Of a stretch of DNA of 64,000 bases, positions 28,010 through 39,800 are shown piece by piece. Below the pieces are notes generated by a model, which worked only from the letters and a program-made list of their open reading frames with translations, was not told where the DNA came from and ran no database searches. Location: NCBI GenBank assembly GCA_013399875.1, contig VXAZ01007537.1, forward strand, positions 496,001 to 560,000, written 5' to 3'. Source of the DNA: Gymnorhina tibicen (Eukaryota; Chordata; Aves; Passeriformes; Artamidae). Within the stretch, counting starts at the first letter, position 1, and every line of letters begins with the position of its first letter. The translations under genes and the position numbers were made by a program.

Positions 28010-28027
28010 TCCTAGGTTTCAGCACTA
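28010..28027 (-). promoter_or_regulatory. Decayed tRNA-Phe-type primer-binding site
   Basis: On the minus strand, 7 nt after the LTR end (ACTACA), lies TAGTGCTGAAACCTAGGA. From memory of the vertebrate tRNA-Phe 3' end (…TTTCGGCACCA), 14 of 18 bases are complementary. All four differences are transitions, three of them at what would be CpG positions in the original. This is the normal place and size of a retroviral primer-binding site, and it identifies the LTR as a 5' LTR on the minus strand. Only 5 nt of internal sequence follow it. Confidence 0.72.
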
Positions 28028-28432
28028 AAAAGACTGTAGTGGGTTGACTCTGGCTGGATGCCGGACACCCACCAAAACCTCTCTATCACTCCCCTCCGCA
28101 ACTGGACAGGGAGAGAAAATATAGTGAAGGGTGGGTTCATGACTTGAGATAAGGACAGAGAGAGATCACTCACTGTCATGGGCAGAACTGACATGAATTA
28201 GAGATATTAATTTAATTTATTATCATAAATTATAACTTATATTATGAATTAAATAAAATCAGAGCAGGATAATGAGAAGTAAAATAAGATCTTAAAAACA
28301 GCTTTCCCCTCCCCCCACTTCCCAGATCTACCTCCTCCCCCTGAGCGGCACAGGGAGACAGGGAGTGGGGGTTACAAGTGCTTCATTACATGATGTTTCT
28401 GCCACTGCTCAGGGAGAGGAGCCCTTCCCCTG

Positions 28433-28680
28433 CTCCAGCATGGGGTCCCTCCATGATCTTCTCTAATGTGAGTCCATTCCACATGCAAGAGTCCTCTACA
28501 AATTGCTGCAGTGTGGGCCACTCTTGGATGGAGTGCAGCTCTTCAGGAACAGGCTGCTCCAGCATGGGTCCCCCACAGCTTCACAAGCCCTACCACGAGC
28601 CTGCTCCAATGTGGGTTTCCCATAGGTTCACAGGCTCCTCTCAGGCATCCACTTGCTCCAGGTGGAGCTCCTCCCCAGGC
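28433..28680 (-). repeat. Degenerate tandem array inside the nested LTR
   Basis: Imperfect repeats of a unit around ctgctccagcatgggtccc recur on the + strand, for example near 28433, 28553 and 28600, with further partial units. They lie in the U3 part of the minus-strand LTR. The related LTR at 32947-33829 lacks most of this array, which accounts for much of the length difference (about 1,063 against 883 bp). Confidence 0.6.
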
Positions 28681-29173
28681 TGCAGATGGATCTCTGCATC
28701 CCCATGGACTTTCATGGGCTGCAGAGGCACAACTGCTTCACCATGGTCTACACCACGGGCCAAAGGGGAATCTCAGCTCTGCTACCTGGAGCAGCTCCTC
28801 CTCCTCCTTCTCCACTACCTTGGTGTCTGCAGAGTTGTTTCTCTCAAGTATTCTCACTCTGCTCTTCTCTGGACCCAACTACATCTGCACAATACTTTTT
28901 TTTCTCCTTCCTAAATATGTTATCACAGAGGCATTACCACCCTTTCCAACAGGCCCAGGCTTGGCCAGCAGCGAGTCCATTTTTGAGCTGGCTGGGACTG
29001 GCTCTGTCAGACACAGAGGAAGCTTCCAGCAGCTTCTCACAGAAGCCACCCCTGTAGCCCTCCCACTACCAAAATCTGGCCATGCCAACCCAATAGAGGG
29101 TGCCTGGGAGGTTGGGAGGAGACACAGCCAGGACAGGTGACCCAAACTGACCTAAGGGAAATTCCACACAATA

Positions 29174-29197
29174 TGACATCATGCTCAGGATATAAAG
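29174..29197 (+). promoter_or_regulatory. LTR core promoter: CRE-like site and TATA box
   Basis: TGACATCA at 29174-29181 is one transition away from the cAMP-response element TGACGTCA, a change expected from CpG decay. GATATAAAGC at 29189-29198 is a TATA box nine bases further on. Both lie in the 3' part of the split solo LTR and point to + strand transcription. Whether it is still active cannot be seen. Confidence 0.65.
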
Positions 29198-29378
29198 CTG
29201 GGGAGAAGAAGGAGGAAGGAGGGGACATTCAATGTGATGGTGTTTGTCTTCCCAAGTCACCATTACATATGATGGGGCCCTGCTCTCCTGGAGATGGCTG
29301 AACACCTGCCTGCCCATGGGAAGCAGTGAATTAATTCCTTGTTTTGCTTTACTTGTGTGCTCTGCTTTTGCTTTCTGT

Positions 29379-29384
29379 ATTAAA
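29379..29384 (+). terminator. LTR polyadenylation signal ATTAAA
   Basis: ATTAAA lies about 190 bp after the TATA box and about 115 bp before the LTR end, the usual place for the R-region poly(A) signal. Confidence 0.6.
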
Positions 29385-29504
29385 CTGCCCATGAGTGTTC
29401 TGGCTTTCACCCTTCTGATTCTCTCCCCAATTCAGTTGGTGGGGGAGCGAGCAAGGGGCTGCCTGGAGCTTGGCTGCTGTCTGGGGTTAAACCATGACAG
29501 AACC

Positions 29505-32500
29505 ACAATGCAGAAGAGTAACAATCAAACTGATAACTCTCTTCTGGTAACAATAATACAGGCATTTCTCAGTCATAAGGAGGTGTGCTAGTGAATAGAT
29601 TAAAAACTGGGGAGTTCATACTACTGTCACAGACAACCATTGCAGAGTCTACTCTCCAAGACACCAGCACTTTCCAGTTCAATAGTACTGCTCATGAGAT
29701 GCCCAGCATTATCAACTACAGAGATTTCCAATGCTTGTCAAGTTTCCGGACCATGAAAATCTACTGTGAGCTCTAAAAATCAGTTTTCTCTTTCAGAAAC
29801 TTATTAATTTTAATCAAGATGGTGCATCATCCCCCTTTTAATATTCTTTCTGGAACCAAACCAAGAGGAGGTCAGGAACTTTCCTTGGGCTTTGTTTCAG
29901 AATTTTGATGGCAGCTACTGAATTAGTTGAAGCTTTAAAAGAGTCAACTTTCCAAATCTGAGAACAAATAAAGCCAAATCTATTGGGGGAACGAATTTAA
30001 ACAGAAAAATATGAATAATTAGGAACTGTTTAAGAATATTTTACTACATGTCCAGAAGCCACAATCAATAAAGAAGGACAACTGCTCTGGTAATAAGCCA
30101 ACTTGGCTTAGAAGGAAAATTAAAGCCATTCTTAAAAATACTCATGCATACAATATTTGTACGTCTCTGTGTGAGTATGTGCACATAAACTTATCAATAC
30201 ATACAGAGTAAAATAGGGAAAAGGGATTGAATAGGCAACTGATAATGAGAGCAGAAGGACAAATAAGAAGTGAGTATCCAGAAAAGTCAAAATACAGTCA
30301 AAGGTGCTTTCTAATTCACAAGTAACACATCACTGTGTTGAACAGAAATGACATAAAACTGGAACGTAGAGATGGAGATGAGACCATATAGTTTCATTCA
30401 CTCACTAACTTGGGTACAAATTAAAAATATGGGGTTTTATACAGTCAAACATATAAAGACATTCATCTCAGAATAAAGAACATAGACTGCAGCCACATCC
30501 TCCTTTTGGGGACAGTGTAGAGCCTAGAGCAGAAGAACCTATTTCTCATTTTGACACTGACCTCTGCTGTAATTAATTAAATTATTAATTATAATAAGGC
30601 AAAGTACTTCCTTTCCCTTATTACTATATTGCTAATGTATCAGGCATTATTGAAGCTTGAAATATGTCCAATCTTGGTACTCATAACTTAAAAGATGTAT
30701 TTATAAATTGGAAAGTGTTCTAAAAGATCTATAAAACAGATTAAAGGATTGGGAAAAGGGGCAACATTGAATGAACCAGAGTTCTCTTTCTTTAATGGAA
30801 AAGTGTAATGGCTAATGGACAGAAAAGCTATAGTTTATATATTTATAGTCACAGTTGTAAACACTCAGTGGGTTAACACGTTTATATCTGGTTTCTATTC
30901 TATCTGCTCTTCCCCTTCCTTCAAAGAAAGTATATAATGCACTATAGCATAGCATGAATACTACACACTTGCTCAACCACAGAAGTCAGACTAAGGACAA
31001 GTTTCTTCCAGCTTTAATCTGTGACTGCAACATGAGTTTTCCTGGGGCTTGAGAATCGTATTGAGAGAGAGGAGAACATCTAATCCGAGACTGCACTGCA
31101 AATCCTCATCCAAGAACTGAAGCTATTTATTGTCACCAGCTCTTTCATCTAAAAACGGACCAACTAAGGAATTTTTACATTCACACTGTGAACAAAATCA
31201 TCGAAACAGGCTAAAATAAACCTAAGGAAGTGGGAAATACAATTGTCAACAATTTCCCCCAAAAAAGTGTTCAGCCTGGAGGAGGAGGTGAGCACAGGCT
31301 GGGAATGAGGAGTCTGTATCAAGCGAGACTGAAATGTTGGGAATGCTGGTTACTATCATGATCAAGATAGAGGTAGAAAAACCAATGTGGATGGTCTGTT
31401 CATGAATAGTTATTGATTAGGAAGAAACTCTCTATACAGAAACATTTATCTTTTGACGGAGATCCCCAGGAAATTCTTCTTAGCCAAAATCTCCAAGGTG
31501 AAAACCCTAATCTAAAGCATTATTACATCGATAATAGATTATTTTGATTACAACTAAAAAGTAGCTTTTAAAATTCCCATTTCATTCTTAAAACCTTGAG
31601 GTCTTTGGAGAAGACTTCTTCTTTGAAGAAGTCTTTTCTACATTCAGAAATCATCAGTAGTTACAGGCAAGCAATGGGCTACTCGCTCTGAAAAATCTCT
31701 CTATATAACTTGCATTATTGCTGTAATAAATTTTTGTAGCTTTTTTTCCCCTTTTAGATTTAAAGGGTAAAAACTGTATTAAAACCGTGAACTCAGGAAT
31801 CCCATGATTGTTCCTGTCAAGAACTGAGTATCTCTACTTCTCAGCAAGGTCAATGAGAACTCAGAGTTGGAAACATCTAATTGGTAAATAAAATTTCTAT
31901 GCTATAGAACAAGTGAGAGTCTGGAGCAAAAGACGCATATTTAGCAGCAAAAAAAAAAAGTTATTTTTGAAAATAGATACAGAAACATTTGAAGTTCACA
32001 GACCTGAAATATAAGCTAATTATATTTCTAATATCTATATCTAATTCACAGTTTTAAATTGAGTAAAAAGAAAAAAGCAGTGAAACCAACCCCCCCCAAA
32101 ACCCCCAAAACACTTCAAACAAAAAACAAAGCCCCCAAATAGCAAACTTAAATTACTTACTCCATTCTCATTCATAGAACATTAAGTTTTTGTCTGATGT
32201 TTTTTCAACAGGATCTAAACCTGCAAAACACTTCAGTTTCATAGAAAGAACATTTGAATGGAAAATTGTTTCATAAAAAAAGGTAATTTATCATCTCTGC
32301 CTCTTCTATGAAAAGTCTATGTCACTTAAGTCAACTTAGAATACACTTTGAGAATTGTCATATTCCGTGAATATTGCAGTACTACAAAAAGGATAAAAAT
32401 TAGAAAAAAAACTAGGAAATTATTTTTATTAAAACCTTTAGTAATTACCTTTAGTAAATCTTGAATTGTATTTGACTACTGTCATTCTACTTTTTTTATC

Positions 32501-32941
32501 TGGCTAGATGCTACTTTCAGTTTCACAGCAGAATATGATCCAGAAGAACTAAACTTTGAAGATGCTTCACCAAGAGATCTGTTGGCCTAATCAACTCGTA
32601 CAAAGGTGGTCTATAGATGCTAAATGTTAGAAAAGAGTCTGTTGGGGTACTGAGGCTCAAGAGAAAGATACTTCAGCTGAATCTGATTCTGTGGCTTTTC
32701 TTTCAGTTATTAGGAAATGCAGGACTCCAGGACTTCCATGATACACTGTAACATGTCAGTTACTGCCCCTACACCTAGTTTTTTCTAATATTTTTCTTCT
32801 TATGCTCGAGTCTGAAAAGCCTGTGAATTTTTTCTGTTCTCAAAGTGGAGACAGAGCAAGAGGAATGAGTGTCTTGCAGTTGAATTTCATCAGTAATTTG
32901 TAATTCAGAAGTTATATTTATAATTACTATTAATATTGTTT
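29505..32941. other. Unique AT-rich non-coding DNA between two LTR loci
   Basis: No exon, RNA gene or repeat family is recognised. A near-perfect hairpin lies at 31608-31638. Runs of A and C-rich low-complexity sequence occur near 32088-32140. Open frames are short. Confidence 0.55.
31608..31638. repeat. Short near-perfect hairpin
   Basis: AAGACTTCTTC (31611-31621), a 3-nt TTT spacer, then its exact reverse complement GAAGAAGTCTT (31625-31635). After one G:T wobble (31610 with 31636) two more pairs extend the stem to 31608 and 31638. Confidence 0.85.
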
Positions 32942-33834
32942 GTTACTGTCGTGGTTTAACACTGGCCCAGCGCCAGGCACCCACGAGAGCCGCTCGCTCA
33001 CCCTCCCCTGCCACAGCTGGGCAGAGGAGGGAAAATGGGAAAAAAAAATTAATGAATGCTTCATGAGTGAGATAAGGACCAGGAGAAACACTTCAAGGGC
33101 GAAATCGGCTCAATTTAAGTTGCGAAATGAATTTATTACTAACAGCATCAGAGGAGGGTAATGAGAAGTAAAATAAGCCCTTAACACACCTTCCCCTCCC
33201 ACAGACCCTCCCTCTTTCCAATCAACAACACAGGGAGGCAGGGCAGGGGGGTTTGGTCAGTGCAGCACCGAGATTTCCTTCCGCTGCTCCGGGAGAAGAG
33301 TCCTTCGGTCCCTCCCATGGGAGACAGTTCTCCGGGAACTTCCCGGCGTGGGTCCGCTCTCNCTCCGGCACGGGCACCTCCCCCACGGGCTGCGGGTGGA
33401 TCTCTGCTTTCCCCGTGGGCCCATGGGCTGCAGGGGCACAGCTGCTTCACCATGGTCTGCACCACGGCCTGCAGAGGAATCTCGGCTCCGGTGCCTGGAG
33501 CACCTCCTCCCCCTCCTTCTCCACGGACCTTGGTGTCACCGTGTTGTTTCTCCCTCACATATTCTCACCTCCTCCTCTTCTGTGACTAGACTCCGAAAAT
33601 CTCGTGACTTTGTTTTGATTTCCTTCTTAAATATGCCATCACAGAGGTGTTACCAGCCTCTCTCACTGGCCCAGTTCTGGCCAGCAGCATGTCCATCTTC
33701 AGAGCCATCAGCCACTGGCTCTGCCGGACACGGTGGGAAGCTCCCAGCAGCTTCTCACAGGAGCCGTCTTTGCAGCGCCCCTGCTACCCAAAAACCAGGC
33801 CGTGCCAAACTAATATCCAAACCAAACCAGTTAT
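32942..33834 (-). mobile_element. Solo LTR, younger relative of the nested LTR
   Basis: The LTR spans about 32947-33829. On the + strand it opens TGTCGTGGTTTAACACTGG, so the minus-strand LTR ends GTTAAACCACGACA. The other edge is ccaaaccaaacca at 33817-33829. Flanking 5-mers are GTTAC (32942-32946) and GTTAT (33830-33834), a target duplication with one mismatch. An alternative edge near 33819 fits the sister LTR slightly better but leaves no duplication. Minus-strand AATAAA is at 33132-33137 and a TATA-like CATATTTAAG near 33627-33636. It retains many CpG dinucleotides, whereas the sister copy at 28035-29097 has lost most of its CpGs, so this copy is younger or less methylated. No internal region is present. 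One unresolved base (N) lies at 33362. Confidence 0.85.
33362..33362. other. Ambiguous base (N)
   Basis: A single N sits within the GC-rich U3 part of the solo LTR, where the sister LTR has its tandem array. It marks unresolved or conflicting assembly at this point. Confidence 0.99.
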
Positions 33835-36800
33835 CCAACATTCAACATTATTTGAGAAGAATCTAGCATGTGATTGAAAGTGCTCAAAACCTATTTGATT
33901 TTTACAACCATTGAACCAAACACAAATTCCTACCCGACATATTAGTCCAAGTCTTCATAATAGTTTTCCTGTTTAGAAGAATAATAACTGACCTGGTACA
34001 ATACAAAAAGTGGATTAGGCCTCTGAAATATCTTTAGTATCAGAACCCAAAAGTAAAACTATGCCCTTCTGAGTGAGGCAACAAGAAAATGAGATAGAGC
34101 CACAGCCATTGCATTCAGATCTTCCAGAGCCATTCACAACACCCCAGAGACAGAAGTCAGGAGTTGAGAACCTACCTGGGACTAATCTGTAGTTCAGTTC
34201 CCATGAACAGAAATTCAAGGAACCAATTAACCTGTAACATAGCAAAATTCAGAAACAATACTTCTGCCAAGCAGTCTTCCAGGCAAACTGCTAAGGATTT
34301 GAGGAGTGAGTTGTCAGGAAGCTTAGCTGTTTAAGAAGTTTCCTATCAAAACCTATGTAGGATTAGAAATTTGCCAAAGGCAACACATTTTGACAAACTC
34401 ACATTTTCTGGTGGAAAATATTTTCATCAGGAGTTTTTCCATCTCTCTTTACTATTGTACTAACTCAGCTTATTTGTGCATATTTTTCATACATACTCTG
34501 CAATGATCTTTCAACAAGAAGACCTTTGCCCATGACATTCTTCTCCAAATCAGATATTCTTTACCAGATGCAGCTCAGTGTGCAACTACTGAGCTAATTC
34601 TTCTGGTCCACCTCTTTCATTCATACTCTTCCTCACATGATCATTTAGATGTCTGACCAGAACTTAGTTAATTCTATAGCAGTTTACTCCCAACTGTATT
34701 ATTTTCTGGAAGTCCAGAAACTTTCTGCATTGTATGATGAATTCATAACTGCAAGGTTATATGGTATGACACATCTAATATCATAATTTTAATGAAACTG
34801 AGCTATGATATGGGATTTTTTTGGCTACCTTTCAATTAATTTAGCTTTCTTGAAATAAAATTCAGGAGACTTACCTCTAAAGAGCTATTTTTTATATTAA
34901 AATCATATTGAAGCAAAGATTTCACTTGAATTGCCACATTTTTTTGTAGTACTCACATAGTTTGACATCTTTTCTTCTTTTTTCATCACTCAGTGTAAAT
35001 CCAAAAGATAAGTGGCTGAGATCATACCTTCTAATAATCTTCCATTATTTATTACTTAGGACTGCCTTTTTGATGAATTAGTCTATAAACTGCATCCCTC
35101 AAATACACTTGCATTTCAGGCTTTAGTGGTTAAAATTTCTCTTAGAAGATTAGACTTGTCCAGGAGAGTCTAGAAGAAAGGAGAAGATTTAATGCTTGAG
35201 GATATTCATTTTTGAGCAGACTGCTAGACGATGCTAACCATGAATCTATGCTGAAGTCTGAAGGAAAATGAAGAAACTAAGGGAAAGCCAGCAGAAAGTT
35301 GGAGAAGTTTTGACAGAGAATATTTAAGTGTCTTTCTTTGTTGGCTAATGAAAAGTTCAATATTTGAAAAAATAGAAATAAAACTATAAATTTTATTTCT
35401 ACTAATTGAAAAGATTGCAAAATGACTAGCATGTACATCGAATCATAAGAGTTTAAGTGTTTAAACCCAAGCAGAAAAATATTTTATATTACCAGTAGCT
35501 TACATAGCTATACAGCATAAGAAAAAGTGAAGTTTAGATGAAAAGACATTTATCTCATTTCTTGAAGGTAATATCCATTCTCCCATGAGCTAGTCTTTGA
35601 AGTCAAGGGTGGCATCATCCTTTCCTGGACTGTGGCAATCTAGAAAACGAGGCAATACTGACAATGAATAACTGTTACAAACTCACTGGTATTTTCAGCA
35701 TTTCCCTCATTCTACTATGATATATTCCAACAAGGCAAGTACCTCCCTACAAGCAGCAATTATTATAAAACTTAGTGTTAGGTGGATAGTTATCCTAGAG
35801 CTCACTCTATCATGGACTGTCTAAGCAGGGAGGAATTATTTCTCCAAGGGGGCAGGTTACGTGAATTCCAGTGGAGCTGATCAGTCTTCATCAAAGGGCT
35901 ATTATCTTTCACAAATCTGGCTAAAACCAAACCTATTCAGAAAGACATGGCTTGGAATGAGAACATTAAGTATATTTTATTCTTATGATAACATTTGGAA
36001 GGCCAATGAGTGCTCAGGAATAGGTGATGAAGTCATATGAATAAGGTGAGGTGTTATCATATCGTGTAGCTCACAAAATCAGAGCATTAGGCTGAAGGCT
36101 GAGCAATCACATAGGCTTGTTCAGGCTCCTGTCTTCAGTAGTTACGTTTCATTTATGCCAGATGAATGACATATTACATAATCAGATATGAAAAACACCA
36201 TCCAAGACCCTGAGGGGATGCAAACCTGTTTATGGACCACATGAGCTTCTGTGGAGAAGAAGCAGCAAGAGACCTAACAGTCCAGAACAAAGAAGATGTC
36301 GCATGAAAACAGGTGATGGCTAAAGCATGGGAATATGTAATAGGCAATGATCATGGGCATTACCTGGAAACCGTACTGTGAGCAAGGTGTTCATGCTCTT
36401 TCCATTTCTTCTAATTCCGGTGAAATCAGGGTGCATGCATCTTCCTCTAACTGAAAACCATCTCATCAAAGAAGTATCTAACCCCATCATTAAGCTTCTT
36501 TTCATGAGATGTAATTATTGTTATTAACACTAATATTGTTGCAGTAATAGTCGCTTTCAGTATACTCCCCACTATTCCCAGAGCATCCTTCCCCAGGTTT
36601 GCATATTCCATGAGGTCAACAAAATCAAGGGTATTCAGCACATCTGCCTTGGCTATGGCAGCTCATGAGGGAGATAACTTTTTCCCCGCTATGGTACAAT
36701 CCACTTCATTGTTTCATGTCTTTCAGGTTGGAAAAAGAAACTCAGGAAAATAAGGTTTCCTTAAGTACCCAGACTCCACATATTTAGCACCTATATCCAT

Positions 36801-39800
36801 GCAGAAGCATAACCTATGCAAGCGCCCTGTCTTGCAAAAGGAATAAGGTGTTGTTGCAGGAAGAAGTGCTGGGCAGCACGCAGGCTTTCCCTGGTGATGG
36901 TCATGGTTGAGCACCAATGAGTCCTTTTAGAATACTACCCTTTTAAAATTGTAGATTTTGCTGCTATTTACGCACACACACATATACATATATATATAAT
37001 CTTAAGTTTCTGAGTTCCTTAGGAAATGCACTGGGTGAGGAAGGGCTGATGGAAAATATTTTGGTCCTCTTAATTATTATTCTTCCACTGAAGTCAAGAC
37101 AAAGAACACCCAAACCAAAACAAATAGGGTTTGCTAGAACAGGTGGACAGTTCTTCCTTAGTTACAATATATTTAAGACTCAGAATAAAACATAAGAAAT
37201 ACTAGAGCAAAGCTTTACTAATTATTCAAGAATGGACAAAGTAACTCCCAAGTGGGTGGATTGTCCTGTATGTGAGACATCAAAATTTGTTTTGTCAAAA
37301 AGTACTTTTTTGCAGATGTGTCTATGTTAACACTGCTACACACCTCTATAAACATTTTGAAAGAGCTTGGGTCATTTTTCATGGACAAAACTGAACCAGT
37401 ACCTCTACCTTCTCATTTACAAATCCCATATTTTTTGTTTCTCAATACATTAATGTCTTGATACTTAATGAATCACTATGGATCTCAGCTGTAGTTAGAA
37501 ACAAAAGTAATTTTACTTCACCTCATTATGAAATACAAAAGTCAGTTTCCTCTGTCCTTCCAAAAGTGAACTAGAAAAGCACATCTAAAGATTAGATGTA
37601 ATTCAAACATGGGTAGATACAGACATTGTCTAAATGAAAAGGGAGGAAAAACTCTGCAGTTGCCCATGACCCTCACAAAGTTGATCGTTACTTTTTCCAG
37701 CACTGAGAAGGTGAGCAAAGATCCCTTGGACTCTTTTCTCTCCTTAGTGACTAACATAGATAAAACAGTCAGAAAACTTCTCATTTAATTTTGTTGATTG
37801 TTTGTTGAATAATTGTTGGCATGATCATCCAATCTGGCTGAGACATAGAAGATTCCCTGTAGCTGTTCCAGCAGGAAATGAAAATACATCAGTAATTCTT
37901 CTGTAGCTTGTCCCTAACCTCAGGCTCCAAGCTGACCTCACTCAACAACTCCAGCACAACCTCACTGCAGACATTTAACAATCAGACAATCTGACAGAAG
38001 AAATGACCTTGCATGTTCGTGACTGGCTAAAAGATTGCTGCCAGCTGTGAAAGAAAGATGTGGTAGTTACAACTCAAGAAGATAACCATTTTCAGACTTT
38101 ATTACCATTGAATACATTCTGATGAAAACCAGTCATGACAGACCTCAAAAGCTGAGGCTAACACAAAACTGTTTTAACGTTGGATTACTGAGATGCATAT
38201 GTGGGAAAGCTTATGAGTGGATTTTAATTTTTTTCATGGTACATATCACATACATTTCCGTGATTCAGGGTGGCAAATTGGATGAACATTTCTTCAGAAT
38301 TATCAATGCTAAAACTCCGAAGACCTGCCTTTCAGAAGAGGCAAGTATATGGTAAGTAATAATGGTGGAGGAAGAAAGGAAAATGGAAGTGATGAGAGCA
38401 GCACCAGGTGAGAGCCGTGCCTAATGGGCCTGTGGAACTGTCCATGGCAGTCAAAACCAACTGCTGCCATTGTACAATAAATACAAAGCTTTGAAATAAG
38501 AAAAGTGTGTGATCTCTTAAGGAAGAATGTGAAATTAGATGCTATTGCAAGTAATAGGAACATGGTAAAATAACTATCATCAATGGAACAAAAAGTGCAG
38601 AGGGAAAAGCTTTAAATAAATATAAAGTAAGGTGGAATTGTCTAACATTATATGATAGTCTGTAAGAGTAGAAGAAGAGAAGGAGATAGTGTGCATAGTA
38701 GTCTGCTCAGCTGATCATCCTTTCCAGAAGACTGATGAAATAGATTCCAGTACAAGATTGTCAAGTTGCTACATGGGAAAGAGAAAGGCAAAGTCACTCA
38801 GAACTTTCCCCTTCCCAGTTAAAGCACTCTCTGGGTTTGATGGCTGAAATTCCCATGGGTCCACAGAGCCCAAACTGCAAGCTAAGATACTGATGTCTAA
38901 CTTCTCTTGGGAGAAAATTCACAAGGAAAAATAAATATATTAGCCAAAAGGAAAATATAAAAGTATGATTGAAATGAGAAGAAGGTTTCTTCTACTCATC
39001 AGATCTTCAAATCAAAAGTAGAGACAAGAGAGTCATCTGAATTTTCAGGATTTTCCTTTTTACATCAACTCTCTTTGGATATTCTTCTTTTTTCTCCTGT
39101 GAGATATTAACAGTGAATACTAACAGTGAATTTGGTGGTCAAGAAGTGTGTGTGTGTTCTGAAATCAAAACACTTTAAAAACTCCTGATTTCTGGGTAGT
39201 TTCCTTTGTTAAAGGATTCTTTTTCCAAACTTTCACTTTGGATAAAATTTATCCCACAAATTTTCTGTTGGATTAACTAAATGTAGGACGGAAATGGTAT
39301 GTGAAAAGGGGCTTACTGGTATTACTTGATAGTGATTAATTACTTCAGTGTTAGGAGAAATTATTGAGATAACAGGTATTTCAGTCTCAGTGGCATTAAC
39401 AAAGCAGCTCTTACAAGGGACTACCTTGTAATAGATTCAAATAAACATGATAAAAAATTTATTCCACTAAAAATAATGTTCCAAGTAAGAGACACACCTT
39501 GAGATTTGGGGTATAATTTATCTAAGTATCCCTTAGAGATCCTTTCTTCTCTGCAAGCCACATGAAAAATCACAGTGTCACTTAATGCTCTTTTTTACCT
39601 ATAAAATATTTTATTGTTAGTTAGGTAGCATGTAATATATAGTGTAATTTGGTTCACATGGTAGTGACTATTCTGTTCTTTTCAAATTGCAAAGACTCAT
39701 TACCATGAAGCTAATGAAACGTAAGCACCTAGACCAGACTCCAAAATGGATGGATCCATATTCTTTTCTATTCCAGAGTCAACAGGAATTTTCTCAGCAA

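Larger units (their letters stand above)
28005..29097 (-). mobile_element. Nested retroviral LTR with attached primer-binding site
   Basis: This insert sits inside the + strand solo LTR and runs the other way. The LTR body is 28035-29097. On the minus strand it starts TCTATTGGGTTGGC and ends GAGTCAACCCACTACA; the first bases were probably TG before mutation. AATAAA on the minus strand lies at 28216-28221, and a TATA-like ACATATTTAG at 28911-28920. The LTR is followed on the minus strand by 30 extra bases (28034 to 28005) that include an 18-nt primer-binding-site-like stretch, after which the element stops. Flanks show the same ten bases, GGGTGCCTGG, at 27995-28004 and 29098-29107. The LTR matches the element at 32947-33829 in order and sequence. 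Open frames through it on either strand are chance products of GC-rich LTR sequence. Confidence 0.82.
27804..29504 (+). mobile_element. Solo LTR of an endogenous retrovirus, split by a nested LTR
   Basis: A + strand LTR begins TGTGCTGGGTTTGGCTG at 27809 and ends GGGTTAAACCATGACA at 29499. It is bracketed by identical 5-bp duplications GAACC (27804-27808 and 29500-29504), which proves a single retroviral integration. Its 5' part is 27809-28004 and its 3' part is 29098-29499, so the LTR proper is about 600 bp. The 3' part holds the promoter and poly(A) signal in the expected order: a CRE-like TGACATCA (29174-29181), a TATA box, and ATTAAA at 29379. No gag, pol or env remains and there is no second LTR, so this is a solo LTR left by LTR-LTR recombination. 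A 5-bp duplication fits ERVL-type elements. The interior is interrupted by a second element in the opposite orientation (28005-29097). Family assignment is from memory. Confidence 0.88.

Noticed and set aside
28378..29145. Overlapping open frames of 178, 209 and 134 codons (+) and others (-).
   Set aside because: They lie wholly inside the nested LTR, change frame freely with its repeat array, and resemble no protein. GC-rich LTR sequence yields such frames by chance.
33181..33866. Frames of 110-172 codons on both strands.
   Set aside because: Inside the solo LTR at 33 kb, for the same reason; one even spans the N.
36073..36140. aaaatcagagcattaggctg resembles a CR1 3' terminus.
   Set aside because: The similarity stops after about 20 bp and the following text does not follow CR1.
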